Assembly: GCA_036380925.1 (NCBI GenBank)
Contig: DASVDW010000025.1
Span: 1-14,687 of the forward strand
Direction of reading: 5' to 3'
Length of the DNA stretch: 14,687 nt
Origin: JAICLV01 sp036380925
Lineage (GTDB): Bacteria; Actinomycetota; Actinomycetes; Acidothermales; Acidothermaceae
Below are positions 13,523 to 14,687 of this stretch, in pieces. Made by a program: the position numbers and the translations under genes. Under the pieces are notes generated by a model. It made no database searches. It saw nothing but the letters and a program-made list of their open reading frames with translations, and had not been told where the DNA came from. Each line of letters opens with the position of its first letter. The stretch's first letter is position 1.

Positions 13523-14687
13523 CCGGCGGTCACGGTCCGGCAGCCGAGCAGCGGGTTCGTCGTCCCGAGCCCAGTGTTGATGGCGTACACGCACACCTTG
13601 TGCTTGCCGGCCTTGGCCGGGACCACCGCGTCGTACCCGTGACTGGCGCCGTAGCCGGGGAACGCCGCTCCGACGTCCGGCCGGACCCCGTCCGCAAGGT
13701 AGCGGGCGGTCCAGACGCCGTCGACGTACACGTGCACGGTGACCGGCGACGTGGTGTCGGGGTCGATGCTCCACCCTTGGATCCGCACGCCGCCCTGCTG
13801 CCCGGTGGCGGCGTCGAACGAGCCGTGCGGGTTGCCGGCCGGCAGCGTGACGCTGCGGCAGGCAATGCGCGGGTTGGTGTTGCCGAGCCCCACGTTGATG
13901 GCGTAGACGCACACCTGGTGGGCGCCGCCCGAAGCCACCGGCACGGTGACGTCGTAGCCATGCGCCGCGCCGTAACCGGGGAACGCGGCCCCGACGTCCG
14001 GCCGCGACTGGTCAGCGGTCGCGCGCGCCGCCCACACGCCGTCGACATACACGTGGGCGGTGATGCCCTTGGGCGTGTCGGGGTCGATCAGCCAGCCGGT
14101 CACCCGGGCCGCGCCCGGCGCCGCGGTGACCGTGTCGAACGAGCCGCGCGGATTGCCGCCGGGCAGGGTCACGTTGGCGCAGCCGATGCGCGGGTTGACG
14201 CCGCCGCCGGCGTTGATGCCATACACGCACAGCTGGTGCGTGCCGCCGAGAAAGCCGGTGAGCGTGGTCGAAAAGCCGTGCGCCGCGCCCATTCCGGGGA
14301 AGGCCGCGCCGACGTCGGGTCGGTTGCCGTTCGCGGTGACGGCCCCCCAGAACATGCCGTCGACATACATGTGGACGTCGATCGGATCGGGCGTGTCGGC
14401 GTCCAGGGCCCAGCCGCCGACCTGCAACGCGCCCGGCGCCGGCCAGGCGACCTCGAGGTGCCCGACCGGGACAGCCCTGCCCTGCACGACGCCGGGCACG
14501 GTGACCCACGCGCAACCGATCGTCGTCGCGGGGAGGCCGACGTCGGAGTTGTCCGCGCGCACGCAGACGGTGTGGCCGCCGGGGGCCGCGGGGACCGTGA
14601 TGTCGTAACCGCGGTCGGCCGGGTACGCCGGGTAGACCGCGGTGACGTCCGGCCGCGAGCCCCCGGTGGTGCCGCTGCCGGCGACCG
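13519..14687 (-). CDS. Secreted-type protein made of tandem GWxxDPDT modules; 5' end beyond window
   Basis: The frame is open from the right window edge (first full codon ends at 14685) to TAG at 13519-13521, giving 389 visible residues. An internal GTG at 14562 is not a credible start, because a module with RPDV and HTVC motifs is already under way upstream of it. What is visible is one partial and three complete modules of about 106 residues, with no catalytic domain; one may lie in the missing N terminus. Each module carries paired Cys, so export is expected although the signal peptide is not in view. The partial first module differs (YPAYPADRGYD, VRADNS). The module type matches those of the SpoIID-like and GH18 proteins at the other end of the window. 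The gene converges on the GT2 gene with overlapping stop codons. No enzymatic function can be assigned. Confidence 0.8.
   Translation of the reverse strand, partial: VAGSGTTGGSRPDVTAVYPAYPADRGYDITVPAAPGGHTVCVRADNSDVGLPATTIGCAWVTVPGVVQGRAVPVGHLEVAWPAPGALQVGGWALDADTPDPIDVHMYVDGMFWGAVTANGNRPDVGAAFPGMGAAHGFSTTLTGFLGGTHQLCVYGINAGGGVNPRIGCANVTLPGGNPRGSFDTVTAAPGAARVTGWLIDPDTPKGITAHVYVDGVWAARATADQSRPDVGAAFPGYGAAHGYDVTVPVASGGAHQVCVYAINVGLGNTNPRIACRSVTLPAGNPHGSFDAATGQQGGVRIQGWSIDPDTTSPVTVHVYVDGVWTARYLADGVRPDVGAAFPGYGASHGYDAVVPAKAGKHKVCVYAINTGLGTTNPLLGCRTVTAG
13522..14685 (-). repeat. Array of GWxxDPDT modules (one partial, three complete)
   Basis: The units in translation order are partial 14464-14685, then 14146-14463, 13825-14145 and 13522-13824 (106, 107 and 101 residues). 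The last two are very alike in protein and DNA, sharing FPGYGA-HGYD, VCVYAIN and VYVDGVW, and both use HGY where other copies mostly have HGF. The sequence similarity at DNA level suggests fairly recent duplication or gene conversion. Confidence 0.85.

Overview
The window is GC-rich DNA from an actinobacterium. The signs are codons rich in G/C at the third position, GTG and TTG starts, genes packed with 4-base overlaps, two probable leaderless promoters, and secreted proteins with actinobacterial-type signal peptides. I cannot place it to genus. Almost every base is coding; there are no tRNA or rRNA genes, no CRISPR and no transposase.

The core is a cell-surface glycan assembly and export locus built around a divergent promoter region (about 9953-10085). 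Leftward runs an ABC-2 permease (Wzm type), its ATPase with a C-terminal glycan-binding-type extension (Wzt type), and a 1283-residue multidomain enzyme. That enzyme strings together an N-terminal SAM-dependent methyltransferase, a probable coiled coil, two GT2 glycosyltransferase domains and a WsaF-like GT-B domain. The three genes overlap by 4 bases at each junction and surely form one operon. Rightward runs a GT4-type glycosyltransferase, a protein resembling a divergent Stealth sugar-phosphate transferase, and a WbbL-like GT2 enzyme.

The locus is flanked on both sides by genes for secreted proteins carrying copies of one roughly 105-residue module (GWA-DPDT, VYVDG, RPDV-FPGYG-HGF, two conserved Cys, GNPRG). 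On the left, a SpoIID/LytB-type protein with four C-terminal copies is followed 13 bases later by a GH18 hydrolase with at least one copy, cut by the window edge. On the right, a protein made, as far as visible, only of these modules (three complete, one partial) is cut by the other edge.

The likely picture is this. Cytoplasmic glycosyltransferases build a glycan on a lipid carrier. The methyltransferase may cap it, the Wzt C-terminal domain may recognise the finished chain, and Wzm/Wzt export it. The module-bearing secreted proteins may bind or remodel the wall or glycan outside. The last link is inference from co-location only. No initiating sugar-phosphate transferase, Wzx/Wzy, nucleotide-sugar synthesis or ligase gene is visible, so those must lie elsewhere.
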